The notes: generated by a model from the letters alone, not told the origin. 64,000 nucleotides of DNA from Poriferisulfidus sp963668445 (GCA_963668445.1 OY764335.1:62001-126000), one strand, 5' to 3'. Positions 55,032 to 64,000 are shown, numbered from the stretch's first letter. Program-made: numbers and translations.

Positions 55032-57026
55032 ATGAGACTGACCGAAGAGTTGATCCTACTGATGCTGGACGAGCAGAGCGGCTATCTGGGGATGGCGCCG
55101 GACTGGGATTTCTCGTGCGTCATGGCGGGCGCGATCATCGCCGATCTCACTTTGGAGAACCGGGTCGATGCGGATCTGCAATCGTTGCAGCTGATCGATG
55201 CGACCCCGACCGGGGATCCGCTCCTCGACCCGACCTTGGAGGAGATCAGCGCGGCGGAAGGCACGTTCAGCGCCCAGCATTGGATCGAAAAGAACACGCC
55301 ACGCTCCGAAGACATCGTCGCCATGACGCTGGAGCGGCTGTCCGAAAAGGGCATTCTGGAATTCCACTCGGGCGGCTTCTGGTCGCTCTCGTCCGCGGTC
55401 TCGCGGTCCAAAAGCTATCCTGTCGCCGCCGGCACCTCTCAGAAGGAGGCCAGAACGAGAATCCTGAGCATCGTGCTCCACGATGTCATCCCGGATCCCC
55501 GCGACGTCATCCTGATCTGCCTGATGCATGTCTGCAACGGGTTCAAGACCCTCCTTTCCGAAGAAGACTATCTCGAGAAGCGCGACCGGATCGAAATGCT
55601 GGCATCCATGGACCTGGTCGGCCTGTCCATTTCCGCAGCCGTCAAGCACAGCGTGATCAACCCGAAGACCCGGCGCGTTATCCAGCCCAAGCCCATTCCC
55701 AAGCTGAAGATGCTCGACATGCTGAGGGCGCCAGGCTTCCGGGAGGGCAATGTGCCTAAGGTGATGCACCATATCTACGAGATGCACGGCCCGGTCGTCG
55801 AGGCGCCGTTCAAGAGGGACGGGCGGCCGGTCGTCCTGCTGATCGGGCTGGAGACCAACCAGTGGATCCACACCAAGGGCAGGTTCTATCTCCGCACGAA
55901 GGACTACATCAAGGATTTCGAGAGTGCCCTCGGCGCATCCCGCACGCTGCCGGGCATGGACGGGGCCGAACACTTCCGGCTGAGGAAATCGCTGCGCAAG
56001 GCGTATTCGCGCGCCACGCTCGCAAGCCGGCTCAAGGAAGTGCTCGACCTTTGCCGGGACTCCTTGGGCCAATGGCAGCAGGGTTCGGTCTGCGGGGCGA
56101 CCCAAATGTGCAAGCAGCACGTCAGCGGGCAGGTGACCCGTCTCGGGCTCGGCATCGACAGCCCGAGCTACATCGACGACGTGCTCGACTACCAGCATCG
56201 CATCCTGAATGTGCACATCACCCGGATCGTGCCGCAATTCATGCTGCACACGCCGCGCATGAAGCGGGCCAGGAAGAGCTTCAAGAAGATGATGGCGGAC
56301 ATTCAGGCCGCGCACACGCCGGCGCAGCGCGAAGGAAGGCCGCAGGACTTGGCGGACACGCTGCTCGCGATCCATCAGGAAGATCCGCAATTCCTGCCCG
56401 ACACGGATATCGAGTTCCCGCTCGTCGCCTTATCGCTCGGCATCACCTATCTCGCCGGTGCTCTGGCCTTTGCCCTGTACGCGATGCTGTCCCGCCCCGA
56501 AGTGCATGAAAAGGTGCGCGGCGAAGCGGCCAATCTGTTCGGCAACGGCCGGGAGCCCAGCGCCGAAGACTTCTCTCCTGCGAACACCGACGTCGCCTCC
56601 CGACTGTATCTTGAGTGCCAGCGCATGTATCCGCCCATTCCCGCTCAGTTTAGAACCGTGATGAACCGCTGCACCGTCGGCGAATACGAACTCTCCAGCC
56701 CGACCCGGGTGCTGGTCTGCCAAACCGCCACCCATTACATGGGCGACGTGTTCAAAGATCCGCTGAAGTTCGACATCGACCGCTACCTGCCCGACCGCAA
56801 GGAACATGTGACGCCGAGCGCCTACGCCCCTTACGGCTTGGGGACGCATACCTGCTTGGCGCACAACTGGGTCCATATGCAGATGGTGTTCAATATCCTG
56901 TTCATCGCCCATCATGCGGAGTTGGAAGTGCAGCCGTCGGACTACAAGCTGGGCATCAACCCGTTCCCCACGGCGGCGCCGAACAGGAAGATGAAGTTTC
57001 GGGTCGCCGAGGTCAGGGGCCTTTAG
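55032..57026 (+). CDS. GPP34 (GOLPH3-like) domain fused to a cytochrome P450
   Basis: A 664-aa two-domain protein. Residues 1 to about 210 match the GPP34/GOLPH3 fold (RLTEELILLMLDEQSGYLG; later ILSIVLHDVIPDPRDVILICL). Eukaryotic members bind phosphatidylinositol-4-phosphate at Golgi membranes. Residues about 235-664 are a P450 with K-helix ECQR (528-531) and a haem loop YGLGTHTCLA (ligand Cys608). The loop has Tyr for the usual Phe and Ala for the final Gly. In the I-helix the usual A-G-x-D/H-T motif reads LGITY, so the oxygen-activating acid/Thr pair is missing. The substrate is unknown; a late sterol oxidation is inferred from the operon. The ATG follows GGGAAGG. Confidence 0.85.
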   Translation: MRLTEELILLMLDEQSGYLGMAPDWDFSCVMAGAIIADLTLENRVDADLQSLQLIDATPTGDPLLDPTLEEISAAEGTFSAQHWIEKNTPRSEDIVAMTLERLSEKGILEFHSGGFWSLSSAVSRSKSYPVAAGTSQKEARTRILSIVLHDVIPDPRDVILICLMHVCNGFKTLLSEEDYLEKRDRIEMLASMDLVGLSISAAVKHSVINPKTRRVIQPKPIPKLKMLDMLRAPGFREGNVPKVMHHIYEMHGPVVEAPFKRDGRPVVLLIGLETNQWIHTKGRFYLRTKDYIKDFESALGASRTLPGMDGAEHFRLRKSLRKAYSRATLASRLKEVLDLCRDSLGQWQQGSVCGATQMCKQHVSGQVTRLGLGIDSPSYIDDVLDYQHRILNVHITRIVPQFMLHTPRMKRARKSFKKMMADIQAAHTPAQREGRPQDLADTLLAIHQEDPQFLPDTDIEFPLVALSLGITYLAGALAFALYAMLSRPEVHEKVRGEAANLFGNGREPSAEDFSPANTDVASRLYLECQRMYPPIPAQFRTVMNRCTVGEYELSSPTRVLVCQTATHYMGDVFKDPLKFDIDRYLPDRKEHVTPSAYAPYGLGTHTCLAHNWVHMQMVFNILFIAHHAELEVQPSDYKLGINPFPTAAPNRKMKFRVAEVRGL

Positions 57027-57199
57027 GGCTGCGCCGAGAAGCCTGCCGGATCCGCAGGGCAGGCCCGCAATATAATGGGGCCGCCATCCTCCGCAAGCAG
57101 CATGCCCTTGCCAAGCCGCCCGCGATGCGAGCCCTCCACTTGTCCATGCGCCGGGCATTGACTTGCCGGGACGGTTTGAAGCCGTACAGGCGGCGGCGC

Positions 57200-58654
57200 A
57201 TGGCCCCGGTTCTGGCAATACTGCGGCCGGCCTTGGCTGGCGGCCTCGCCGCAGCGTGCGCGCCCTTGGACGTCTCGACGATTTCCGTGCCGCAGGCGCA
57301 TGTGCCCGAAGCGTTTGAGGGCAGCGCCGCCTCCGGCTCGTACGATCCGGCGGAATGGTGGAAGTCGTTCGGCGACCCGACGCTCGACCGGATCGTGGAA
57401 GAGGTCCTCGGCGGGAACTTCGATCTGGCGGAGGCGGTGGCCCGGGTCGATCAGGCCAGGGCCAAGGAGCGCATCGCGGATTCCTCCGATTTCCTGCGGG
57501 TCGAGCCGGCCGTCGGCTTCGACGACACCAACACGCCGGCCAATGCGGGATTCGGGGCGCAGGTCGACGAACTGGTACCAAGCCAAAGCTTCAACCTGAA
57601 ACTGCCCGAGCGCCTGACTTTGACCACCTACTCGCTCAGCGCGAGCTTTTCGTACGAATTCGATTTCTGGGACCGCAAGCGGAATGAGGAACGCACGGCG
57701 GGGGCGGAGCGCTTGGCTTCGGAATGGGACTATCAGGCCGCCCGCATCGGGGTCGTGGCGCAGACCGTGCGCACGTACCTGGAGATTGCCCATCTGCGGC
57801 GCCAGAGGCAACTTTCGGGCGAGATTGCGGAGATTTTCCGCGAGCGCGAAAAACTGACCGCGTTCCGCTACCGCCACGGGCTGGACAGCGCCCGCGAACT
57901 CTATCGGGTGCGGCGGAACTTGTGGGATGCCGAGGCCGACCTTCCGGCGCTCGACGGCCGGCAGGCCGATGCGGAAGGGCGCCTCTGGATGCTGCTGGGC
58001 GGTTACCGCGGAGACTTGGCAGAGTTGCTGCCCGATGCCCTGTCGCCGGCCGTAGTGCTCGACCCGGTGCCGTCGGGCGTGCCGGCCGACCTGCTGGCGC
58101 AGCGCCCGGATGTCGGTGCGGCCCGGCAGCGCATGGAAGCGGCCCGCTATGCGGTGGGCGCGCGCCGGGCAGCGCAGTGGCCGACCCTGTCGCTGTCGGG
58201 AGCCGTCGGGCTGCAGGCTTCGGACCGCGGCGATCTGTTCAACTTCAACCAGTGGTTCCGGAACCTGACCGTGAATCTTCTGGGGCCGGTCTTCCAAGGC
58301 TCGCTCCTGCGCGACCGCACGGCCTTGGCCGAGGGCCGGTTGAGCGAAGCGGCCGCCGCGTACGGGAGTGCCGTCGTGACCGCCGTCAACGAAGTCGAAT
58401 CCGCGCTGGCCGGCTGGGAGGCCGGCCGCCGCTTCTACGAATTGCGGAGATCCTTCGCCGAAGCGGCGCAGGCCGAGGCGGCGCACCAGAAGCGGCGCTA
58501 CCAGTCCGGCGTGGCGGACTACGAGGATTTCCTGACGGCATCGCAGACTTCCGTCGGCGCCGAGGCCGCGCTGGCGGCGGCGGAACGCGACGTGGGCTAT
58601 GCGCGCTTGGCATTGCACCGCGCCTTGGGCGGCGCCTGGGCGGCCGCCGACTAG
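57200..58654 (+). CDS. NodT/OprM-family outer-membrane efflux lipoprotein
   Basis: A 484-aa TolC-like channel. The start giving MAPVLAILR leads to a lipoprotein signal with lipobox LAAAC, so the mature protein begins at a lipidated Cys. Two repeated OEP domains (AEWWKSFGDPTLDRIVEEVL onward, and LLAQRPDVGAARQRMEAA) form the helical barrel. It begins 173 bp after the GPP34-P450 gene and precedes the adaptor gene by 100 bp. Confidence 0.88.
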   Translation: MAPVLAILRPALAGGLAAACAPLDVSTISVPQAHVPEAFEGSAASGSYDPAEWWKSFGDPTLDRIVEEVLGGNFDLAEAVARVDQARAKERIADSSDFLRVEPAVGFDDTNTPANAGFGAQVDELVPSQSFNLKLPERLTLTTYSLSASFSYEFDFWDRKRNEERTAGAERLASEWDYQAARIGVVAQTVRTYLEIAHLRRQRQLSGEIAEIFREREKLTAFRYRHGLDSARELYRVRRNLWDAEADLPALDGRQADAEGRLWMLLGGYRGDLAELLPDALSPAVVLDPVPSGVPADLLAQRPDVGAARQRMEAARYAVGARRAAQWPTLSLSGAVGLQASDRGDLFNFNQWFRNLTVNLLGPVFQGSLLRDRTALAEGRLSEAAAAYGSAVVTAVNEVESALAGWEAGRRFYELRRSFAEAAQAEAAHQKRRYQSGVADYEDFLTASQTSVGAEAALAAAERDVGYARLALHRALGGAWAAAD

Positions 58655-58754
58655 GCGGAAGGATCGTGGCCTGCATCCCGATCCCGCCTTTCGGCGCGGT
58701 GCGCTACGATAGAAGCCGCCAAGGAATCTTACCGGACGGCATTTCCGCACGAAC

Positions 58755-59963
58755 ATGAGCACGCGAAAGGGCTTTTTGGTTGCCGCCGCCATCCTCGCAG
58801 GCTCCGTGGGGCTGGCGGCCTTTCTGGTGTCGCTGGCGCCCGAACCCGAACGGCGCGAGCCGCCGCCCCAGATTCCGTTTGCGCAGACCGGGCAGGCCAC
58901 GGCGGGCGACGGCGCCATTCCCGTGCACGGGGCCGGCACCGTGCGGCCCAGCGCGGAAGTCGACATCATCCCGCAAGTCGGCGGCAAGGTCGCTTGGGTC
59001 GACCCGGGCTTCCAGAGCGGCGGTCGGGTCTCGGCCGGGCAGACGCTGTTCCGGATTGAGGAAGAGGACTACCTGTACCGGGTGCGCGAAGCGGAGGCCG
59101 AACTTGAAGCCAAGCGGGTGGAACTCCTGAAAGCCCGAGAGAAGGCGGAGGTCGCCCGCACCGAATACGCGCGGTTCTCCGGGCGGCTCGCCGACGGCGA
59201 TGCCGCAGGGCACCAGGCGAATCCCCTGACCTTGCGCGAACCCCAATTGAAGGCAGCGGAGGCCGCGTTCGATCGCGAAGAGGCCCGGGTCTCCGAGGCC
59301 AAGCTGGCACTGTCGCGCACCCGGGTGCGGGCGCCCTTCGACGGCTATGTGCGCGACGAGTCGGTGGATCTAGGGCAGTTCCTCGCCGCCGAGCAGGCCG
59401 TGGGGCGGCTCTTTGCCGCGGATGCGGCCGAAGTGGTCGTGCCTTTGTCGGATGCCAATGCCGCGCTGATTCCGGGCCTGTGGGAACTGCGGGCAGGGGA
59501 TGCCGGGCGGCAGGTGCCGGCGCGCGTGACTGCCCGCTACGGGGAAGACCGTCACGCGTGGGACGGCTACGTGGATCGCGCGGAAGCATCGCTCGATGCG
59601 CAGACGCGGACCATTGATGTAATCGTGCGCGTGCCGCAGCCCTTCGCCCGAGGGACGGCAGAGGATGCTGCCGCCGATGCGCCGCCGCTTCTGATCGGCA
59701 AGTTCGTGGAGGTGGAGATCGAGGGCTCGGCGCCGGAAGCGTATTGGCGCATTCCGCGTGCGGCCTTGCAGCCGGGCAACGAGGTGTGGGCGGTCGGCGG
59801 CGACGGCGCCGTGCGGATCGTTCCGGTGCGCATCCTGCAGCGCGCCGACGACGAAGCCTACGTCGTCGGGCCTCTCGAGGACGGGCAATTGGTCGTCACC
59901 GGCGGCCTCCAGTACGCGACCGAAGGCATGCGGGTGCAGACCGGCGCGGCCGCGGCGCACTGA
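58755..59963 (+). CDS. RND periplasmic adaptor (HlyD/AcrA family)
   Basis: A 402-aa membrane fusion protein. An N-terminal anchor (about residues 8-27) is followed by the lipoyl half-motif VPVHGAGTVRPSAEVDI-like segment, a coiled-coil hairpin (about 105-180), a second lipoyl half (VRAPFDGYVRDESVDLG) and a beta-barrel. It is codirectional with the NodT-like gene and convergent with the RND permease gene 14 bp away, so the three parts are encoded together but on two strands. Confidence 0.87.
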   Translation: MSTRKGFLVAAAILAGSVGLAAFLVSLAPEPERREPPPQIPFAQTGQATAGDGAIPVHGAGTVRPSAEVDIIPQVGGKVAWVDPGFQSGGRVSAGQTLFRIEEEDYLYRVREAEAELEAKRVELLKAREKAEVARTEYARFSGRLADGDAAGHQANPLTLREPQLKAAEAAFDREEARVSEAKLALSRTRVRAPFDGYVRDESVDLGQFLAAEQAVGRLFAADAAEVVVPLSDANAALIPGLWELRAGDAGRQVPARVTARYGEDRHAWDGYVDRAEASLDAQTRTIDVIVRVPQPFARGTAEDAAADAPPLLIGKFVEVEIEGSAPEAYWRIPRAALQPGNEVWAVGGDGAVRIVPVRILQRADDEAYVVGPLEDGQLVVTGGLQYATEGMRVQTGAAAAH

Positions 59964-59976
59964 GCCGAAGCGCCGG

Positions 59977-62900
59977 CTAGTTCGCAGTTTGGTTCTGCGC
60001 GGGGGCGTCGGGCGTCTCGGCGTTCCTGTCCAGCAGCGCCGCCGCGCGCAGATGCAGCATGGACAGTGCCGGCACGATCAGCATCAGCAGGCCCGTGGTG
60101 ATCATGATGCCGAAGCCCATGGAGGCGGCGAAGGGAATCAGGAACTGCGCTTGGATGGCGCGTTCGAGCAGCAGCGGCGTGAAGCCGAGGAACGTGGTGA
60201 CGGAGGTGAGCAGAATGGGCCGGAACCGGCCTTTGGCGCCTTCGATGATCGCGACCCGTGCCGGGTCGCCCTCGCGCCGCCGCTGATCGATGAAGTCGAG
60301 CATGACTAGGGAGTCGTTCACGACCACGCCGCTGAGGCCGAAGATGCCCATGAAGGAGACGGCGCCCATGGCGAGGCCCAGAATCCAATGGCCCATGATG
60401 GCGCCGATGATGCCGAACGGAATGACGGCCATGATGATGAATGGCTTGACGTAGGAGCGCAGGGGCACGGCCAGCAGGATGAAGATCAGGAACAGCGCGA
60501 TCACGAAGCCGCGGTACAGCGAGCCCAGCGATTCGAGCTGCTGCTGCTGCTCGCCGCCGAACGTGTAGGCCAGATCGGGTTCCGCAGCGACCAGATCCGC
60601 CAGAATCGAATCGGCCAGAATGCGGTTGGCCTCGTTGCCGCTGATCACGCTGACGTCGACGTCGGCGGTGACCGTGACGACGCGCTGCCCGTCCTTGCGC
60701 CGGATGGTGGGCGGCGAACTGCCCGAATGCAGCCGGGCGACCCGGCTGAGCGGCACCTCGGCTCCGCCGGGCGTGCGGATCAGGTAGCCTTCGATGTCGG
60801 TGATGGCATCGCGTTCGTCCTCGGGCAGGCGCACATAGACCCGGACTTCTTCCCGGCCCCGCTGCACGCGCAAGGCCTCGGCGCCGAAGAAGGCGGCGCG
60901 GGTCTGCAGGGCCAGCGCTTCGAGCGTGAGCCCCAGCGTCCGCGCTTCGGGCCGCAGTTCCATCTGGATTTCCCTCACGCCCGGCGTATGGTCGGAGCGC
61001 ACGTCGTAGACGCCGGCCACGCCGCGCAGGCCATGGACCACGGCATCCGCCACGCCGCCGAGCCGATCCGGATCCGGATGCGACAGCACGGCTTCGATGG
61101 GGTTGCCCAGATCAATGATCTTGCCGCTGAAGACGATGCCGCGCGTATACGGCAGGATGCCCACCTCGTCGCGCCATGCCTGCGCGACCTCGCTGGTGGA
61201 AATGCTCCGCTGCTGCGCGCTCAGCAGTTTGAACTCGACGGTGGCGATATGGGCTTCCGGGCGCAGCGTGGGCTTCGGGTCCAGTCCGCCGCCCTCGACC
61301 CGCGGGCCTTGGCCCACAGCGATCATGGAGCCGGACAGTAGCGGCGGCGCGCCTTCGGGGCGGTCGCGCTCGAGCCGTTTGATGACCCGGTGTCCGGCCG
61401 CCTCCAGATCTGCCGCCACTTCGTACGTCCGCTGTGCGGTCGTCCCGTCGGGCATCTCGAGCGTGGCGGTCACGAAATCCCCTTCCATGGCATCCGTGAA
61501 GGTCGTCGCGACGATGCCGGCCGGCAGCAGGGAAACGCTGAGGATGAGCAGGCCGACGGCGCCGGCGAGCGTCACGACGGGCTGCGCCGTCGCGAATCGC
61601 AGCCCCCGGTCCAAGGGGCCTTCCACGAACCGGTTCAGCAGGCGGTCCGCCTGCGTCTGGGTGTGCGCGAAGAACCGGCCGATCGCGTTGGAGGGCGTCC
61701 ACTCCGGGCCGTGCAGATGGGACAGATGGCTCGGCAGCACCAGAAGCGATTCGATCAGGGAGATCAGCAGGATGGCGATGAGGATGACCGGCAGCGCGCT
61801 CCAGACTTCGCCGACGCCGCCGGGGATGAACAGCAGCGGGGTGAAGGCGGCGACCGACGTGAGCACCGCGAACGTCAGTGGCACCTTGATCCGCCGTGCG
61901 CCGCGGATCGCCGCGTCGAGGCCCGAGCGGCCCTGCTTGCGCTCGTAATGGATGTGCTCGGCGACCACGATGGCATCGTCGACGACGATGCCGATGGCCA
62001 GCACGAAGGAGAACAGGGAAATGGTGTTGATCGCGAGATCGAGCACCAGCATGACGGCCAAGGTGCCGATGCCGGCGATGGCCAGCCCGGCGGCCACCCA
62101 CAGGGCGAGCCGGATCTCGAGGAACAGCGCCAGCGCAAGGAACACGAGCAGCAGGCCTAGCAGGCCGTTCTTGAGGAGCAGATCGGCGCGCTCGGAATAG
62201 CTTTGGGATTCGTCGTTCCAGACGGTGATCCCGACGCCGTCGGGCAGGGAGGGGATGACCGTCTCGGCAAGATGCGCCTGCACCGCGGTTGCGACGTCCA
62301 TCACCTGCTCGTCTTCGGCCCGGTAGACCTCGATGTAGACGGCCGGCCGGTTCTGGTGGCGGACGATCAGATCGACGTCCTCGAAGGCGTCATGCACCGT
62401 GGCGATGTCGCCGAGGCGCACGACCGTGCCGTCGCTGCGGCTGAGGACGACGACCTCTTCGAAATCCTGCTGGTCGTAGCGCTGCCCCAGAGTGCGCACG
62501 CGCACTTGGGACTCCCGGGTCTCGATGCTGCCGGCCGACAGTTCCATGGAGCTGCGGCGGATCGTGTCGGCGACGTCGTCGAGGGTGAGCCCCAGCGCCC
62601 GTAGGCGGCGCAGCGGCACTTCGATGGAGATCTCGTAGTTTCGCACGCCGCTGGTCTCGACTTGGGAGATGGAGGGCAGCGACGCGAGTTCGTCTTCGAT
62701 CCGATGCGCCAGTTCCTTCAGCGAGCGCTCGGAGATGTCGCCGTAGAGGATCAGGCGGATCATGCTTTGGCGGTTGGTCATCTCCCGGATGACCGGGCGT
62801 TCGGCGCCGGCCGGGAAGGACTGGATGCGGTCGACCGCGGATTTGACGTCGTCCAGGGCCTGATCGATGTCCGTGCCCGACTTCATTTCCACCCGGATGG

Positions 62901-63201
62901 AGGCCATGCCCGGAGCGGCGATGGACTTGACCGCCTTGACGTCGTCGAGCGACTCGACCTGCTCTTCGACCTTGACGACGATCGACTCTTCCACCTCTTC
63001 GGGCGTGGTGCCGGGGTAGGCGATGGAGACTTCGATCTGGTTGAACGGCACCGTAGGCCACGCTTCCCGCTCAAGGCCGGTCAGCGATACCAGGCCGGCC
63101 ATGAGAATGGCGACCATGAGCAGGTTGGCAGCCACGCCGTTTCCGGCCATGTAGGCGATCGGCCCGTGCGGTTCCGCTGTAGGGCTGGCGTCTTGGCTCA
63201 T
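59977..63201 (-). CDS. RND efflux pump inner-membrane permease
   Basis: A 1074-aa AcrB/HAE1-class transporter with complete twelve-helix layout. Its transmembrane 4 motif is GIVVDDAIVVAEH, and it has long periplasmic porter domains (MKSGTDIDQALDDVKSAVDR). A Pro-, Ala- and Asn-rich short tail ends it. Together with the adaptor and NodT-like lipoprotein it makes a tripartite exporter. Sterol or lipid export is conceivable because the system abuts the sterol operon, but drug efflux is equally compatible with the sequence. Confidence 0.9.
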   Translation of the reverse strand: MSQDASPTAEPHGPIAYMAGNGVAANLLMVAILMAGLVSLTGLEREAWPTVPFNQIEVSIAYPGTTPEEVEESIVVKVEEQVESLDDVKAVKSIAAPGMASIRVEMKSGTDIDQALDDVKSAVDRIQSFPAGAERPVIREMTNRQSMIRLILYGDISERSLKELAHRIEDELASLPSISQVETSGVRNYEISIEVPLRRLRALGLTLDDVADTIRRSSMELSAGSIETRESQVRVRTLGQRYDQQDFEEVVVLSRSDGTVVRLGDIATVHDAFEDVDLIVRHQNRPAVYIEVYRAEDEQVMDVATAVQAHLAETVIPSLPDGVGITVWNDESQSYSERADLLLKNGLLGLLLVFLALALFLEIRLALWVAAGLAIAGIGTLAVMLVLDLAINTISLFSFVLAIGIVVDDAIVVAEHIHYERKQGRSGLDAAIRGARRIKVPLTFAVLTSVAAFTPLLFIPGGVGEVWSALPVILIAILLISLIESLLVLPSHLSHLHGPEWTPSNAIGRFFAHTQTQADRLLNRFVEGPLDRGLRFATAQPVVTLAGAVGLLILSVSLLPAGIVATTFTDAMEGDFVTATLEMPDGTTAQRTYEVAADLEAAGHRVIKRLERDRPEGAPPLLSGSMIAVGQGPRVEGGGLDPKPTLRPEAHIATVEFKLLSAQQRSISTSEVAQAWRDEVGILPYTRGIVFSGKIIDLGNPIEAVLSHPDPDRLGGVADAVVHGLRGVAGVYDVRSDHTPGVREIQMELRPEARTLGLTLEALALQTRAAFFGAEALRVQRGREEVRVYVRLPEDERDAITDIEGYLIRTPGGAEVPLSRVARLHSGSSPPTIRRKDGQRVVTVTADVDVSVISGNEANRILADSILADLVAAEPDLAYTFGGEQQQQLESLGSLYRGFVIALFLIFILLAVPLRSYVKPFIIMAVIPFGIIGAIMGHWILGLAMGAVSFMGIFGLSGVVVNDSLVMLDFIDQRRREGDPARVAIIEGAKGRFRPILLTSVTTFLGFTPLLLERAIQAQFLIPFAASMGFGIMITTGLLMLIVPALSMLHLRAAALLDRNAETPDAPAQNQTAN

Positions 63202-63416
63202 TGCTGCGGGGAAGGGCTTTCCGGTTCAGATATCAGGATAATGATGCGCGGCCGCTGCGGTCCGGGCCGACCGGTTTCTGCGCGGGTTTTGATTTTAGCA
63301 TTGCGCTCATGGCGCATGTCCGAGTCTGGAACAAAGGCGGATGCAGCAGGCGGGCGGGCGGGTGCCGGTTCTGTGGCAGCGCGAAGCATTACAGCGCAAG
63401 TGCTAAAAAACATTAA
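63202..63416. other. Intergenic region before the HsdR remnant
   Basis: This divergent gap of 215 bp should contain the promoter of the RND permease gene on the minus strand. I see no consensus promoter, repeat or transposon end that would explain the loss of the hsdR 5' part. Confidence 0.35.
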
Positions 63417-64000
63417 CCTTGCAATTTATCCATTGCGTCGGATCTGGACCGCGTGGTGCACGATATTCGCGAAGAAGGCCGCAGATTGCCGCAATTGAAT
63501 CGCCGCCTATGGGATCATTTCGGGCCGGTTGAAAACCAAAAGGACATGGAGGCTCTGGAGCAGTATATGGCGGACGATGCCATCCGCCGGGAGTTCTATC
63601 AGCGCCTCGGCATGTTTGGCCGATGCCTGCACATCGTATTGTCTTCCGAAAAGGCCGTGCAGGTGATTGCCGAAGAAGAGCTGAACCGCATGAAGGAAGA
63701 CTGGAAGCGCTTTTCGGAACTCCGGCGGTCGGTACGCATCCGGTATCAGGAAACGGTGGACATGCGGGAGTTCGATGCGAAGATCCAAGGCATTCTTGAC
63801 GACCATGTTTCCGCAGAACCCGTAGAAACCATTATCGAGCCCGTCAACATCAATGAAGAAGGCGCGGTATCCAAGGTGCTCGAGGAAGCAGGCATCTCGG
63901 ATGCGTCGAAAGCCGACCGCATCGCAAGCACCACGCGGCGATGCATCACGGAACGAATGGACGAAAATCCTGAGTTCCATCGAAAATTTTCGGAACTTCT
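63417..64000 (+). pseudogene. 5'-truncated type I restriction subunit HsdR, C-terminal part
   Basis: An open frame begins right after a TAA (63414-63416) and runs off the window end. It encodes the helical C-terminal region of HsdR: FDAKIQGILDDHV, then IEPVNINEEGAVSKVLEEAG, then a segment ending ENPEFHRKFSELL. The upstream nuclease and helicase motor domains cannot fit, because the RND gene begins at 63201. Possible starts are GTG 63453 or ATG 63546. I read it as a remnant of a deleted or rearranged restriction gene; a stand-alone product is less likely. Confidence 0.65.

Overview
The window looks like a high-GC gammaproteobacterial chromosome segment. Evidence is the conserved rpsP-rimM-trmD-rplS operon, a CCA-encoding CAT-anticodon tRNA beside rpoD, and lptD-surA-pdxA-ksgA order. 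Osmolyte-type genes (an N-acetylglutaminylglutamine-amide type amidotransferase and a GH13_18 glycoside phosphorylase) hint at a saline or host-associated habitat, but the species cannot be named from sequence alone. No rRNA, insertion sequence or CRISPR array was seen.

Layout. 0-8.5 kb: an MMPL-type RND lipid exporter with an FAD oxidoreductase, the GH13_18 phosphorylase coupled to queG, and a divergent asparagine-synthase-like amidotransferase. 8.6-12.3 kb: an AT-rich, foreign-looking restriction-modification island (fused m5C/N6A methyltransferase plus HNH nuclease). 12.7-16.5 kb: a Fur-box-controlled fbpABC iron(III) ABC transporter. 16.5-19.1 kb: ogt, the ribosomal operon and a tRNA. 19.2-22.8 kb: two complete primary sigma factor genes in tandem. 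22.8-26.9 kb: a pilP-Q-R-S-like type IVb pilus block. 27-35 kb: moaC, an AsmA protein, mutY, a secreted nuclease, a methyltransferase and a TcpQ/SPOR envelope protein. 35-39.5 kb: an RND efflux pump with its adaptor. 39.6-45.3 kb: lptD, surA, pdxA, a PNPOx-fold gene and ksgA.

45.6-57.0 kb is the standout: a one-strand, tightly overlapping sterol biosynthesis operon. Its order is SdmB-like dehydrogenase, SdmA-like Rieske oxygenase, ERG24-type sterol reductase, CYP51, a single polypeptide carrying both squalene epoxidase and oxidosqualene cyclase, a C-24 sterol methyltransferase, and a GPP34(GOLPH3)-cytochrome P450 fusion. The inferred route is squalene to 2,3-oxidosqualene to a lanosterol-type sterol, then C-14 demethylation, delta-14 reduction, C-4 demethylation and C-24 methylation. 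Squalene synthase and late double-bond-shifting enzymes are not in the window. A tripartite outer-membrane lipoprotein/adaptor/RND system (57.2-63.2 kb) follows and might move the product. The right edge holds a 5'-truncated type I restriction hsdR fragment.

Most operons here use stop/start overlaps (ATGA, GTGA, TGATG), so several GTG and TTG starts were chosen from these overlaps or from Shine-Dalgarno spacing. All functional calls come from reading motifs; no database search was run.
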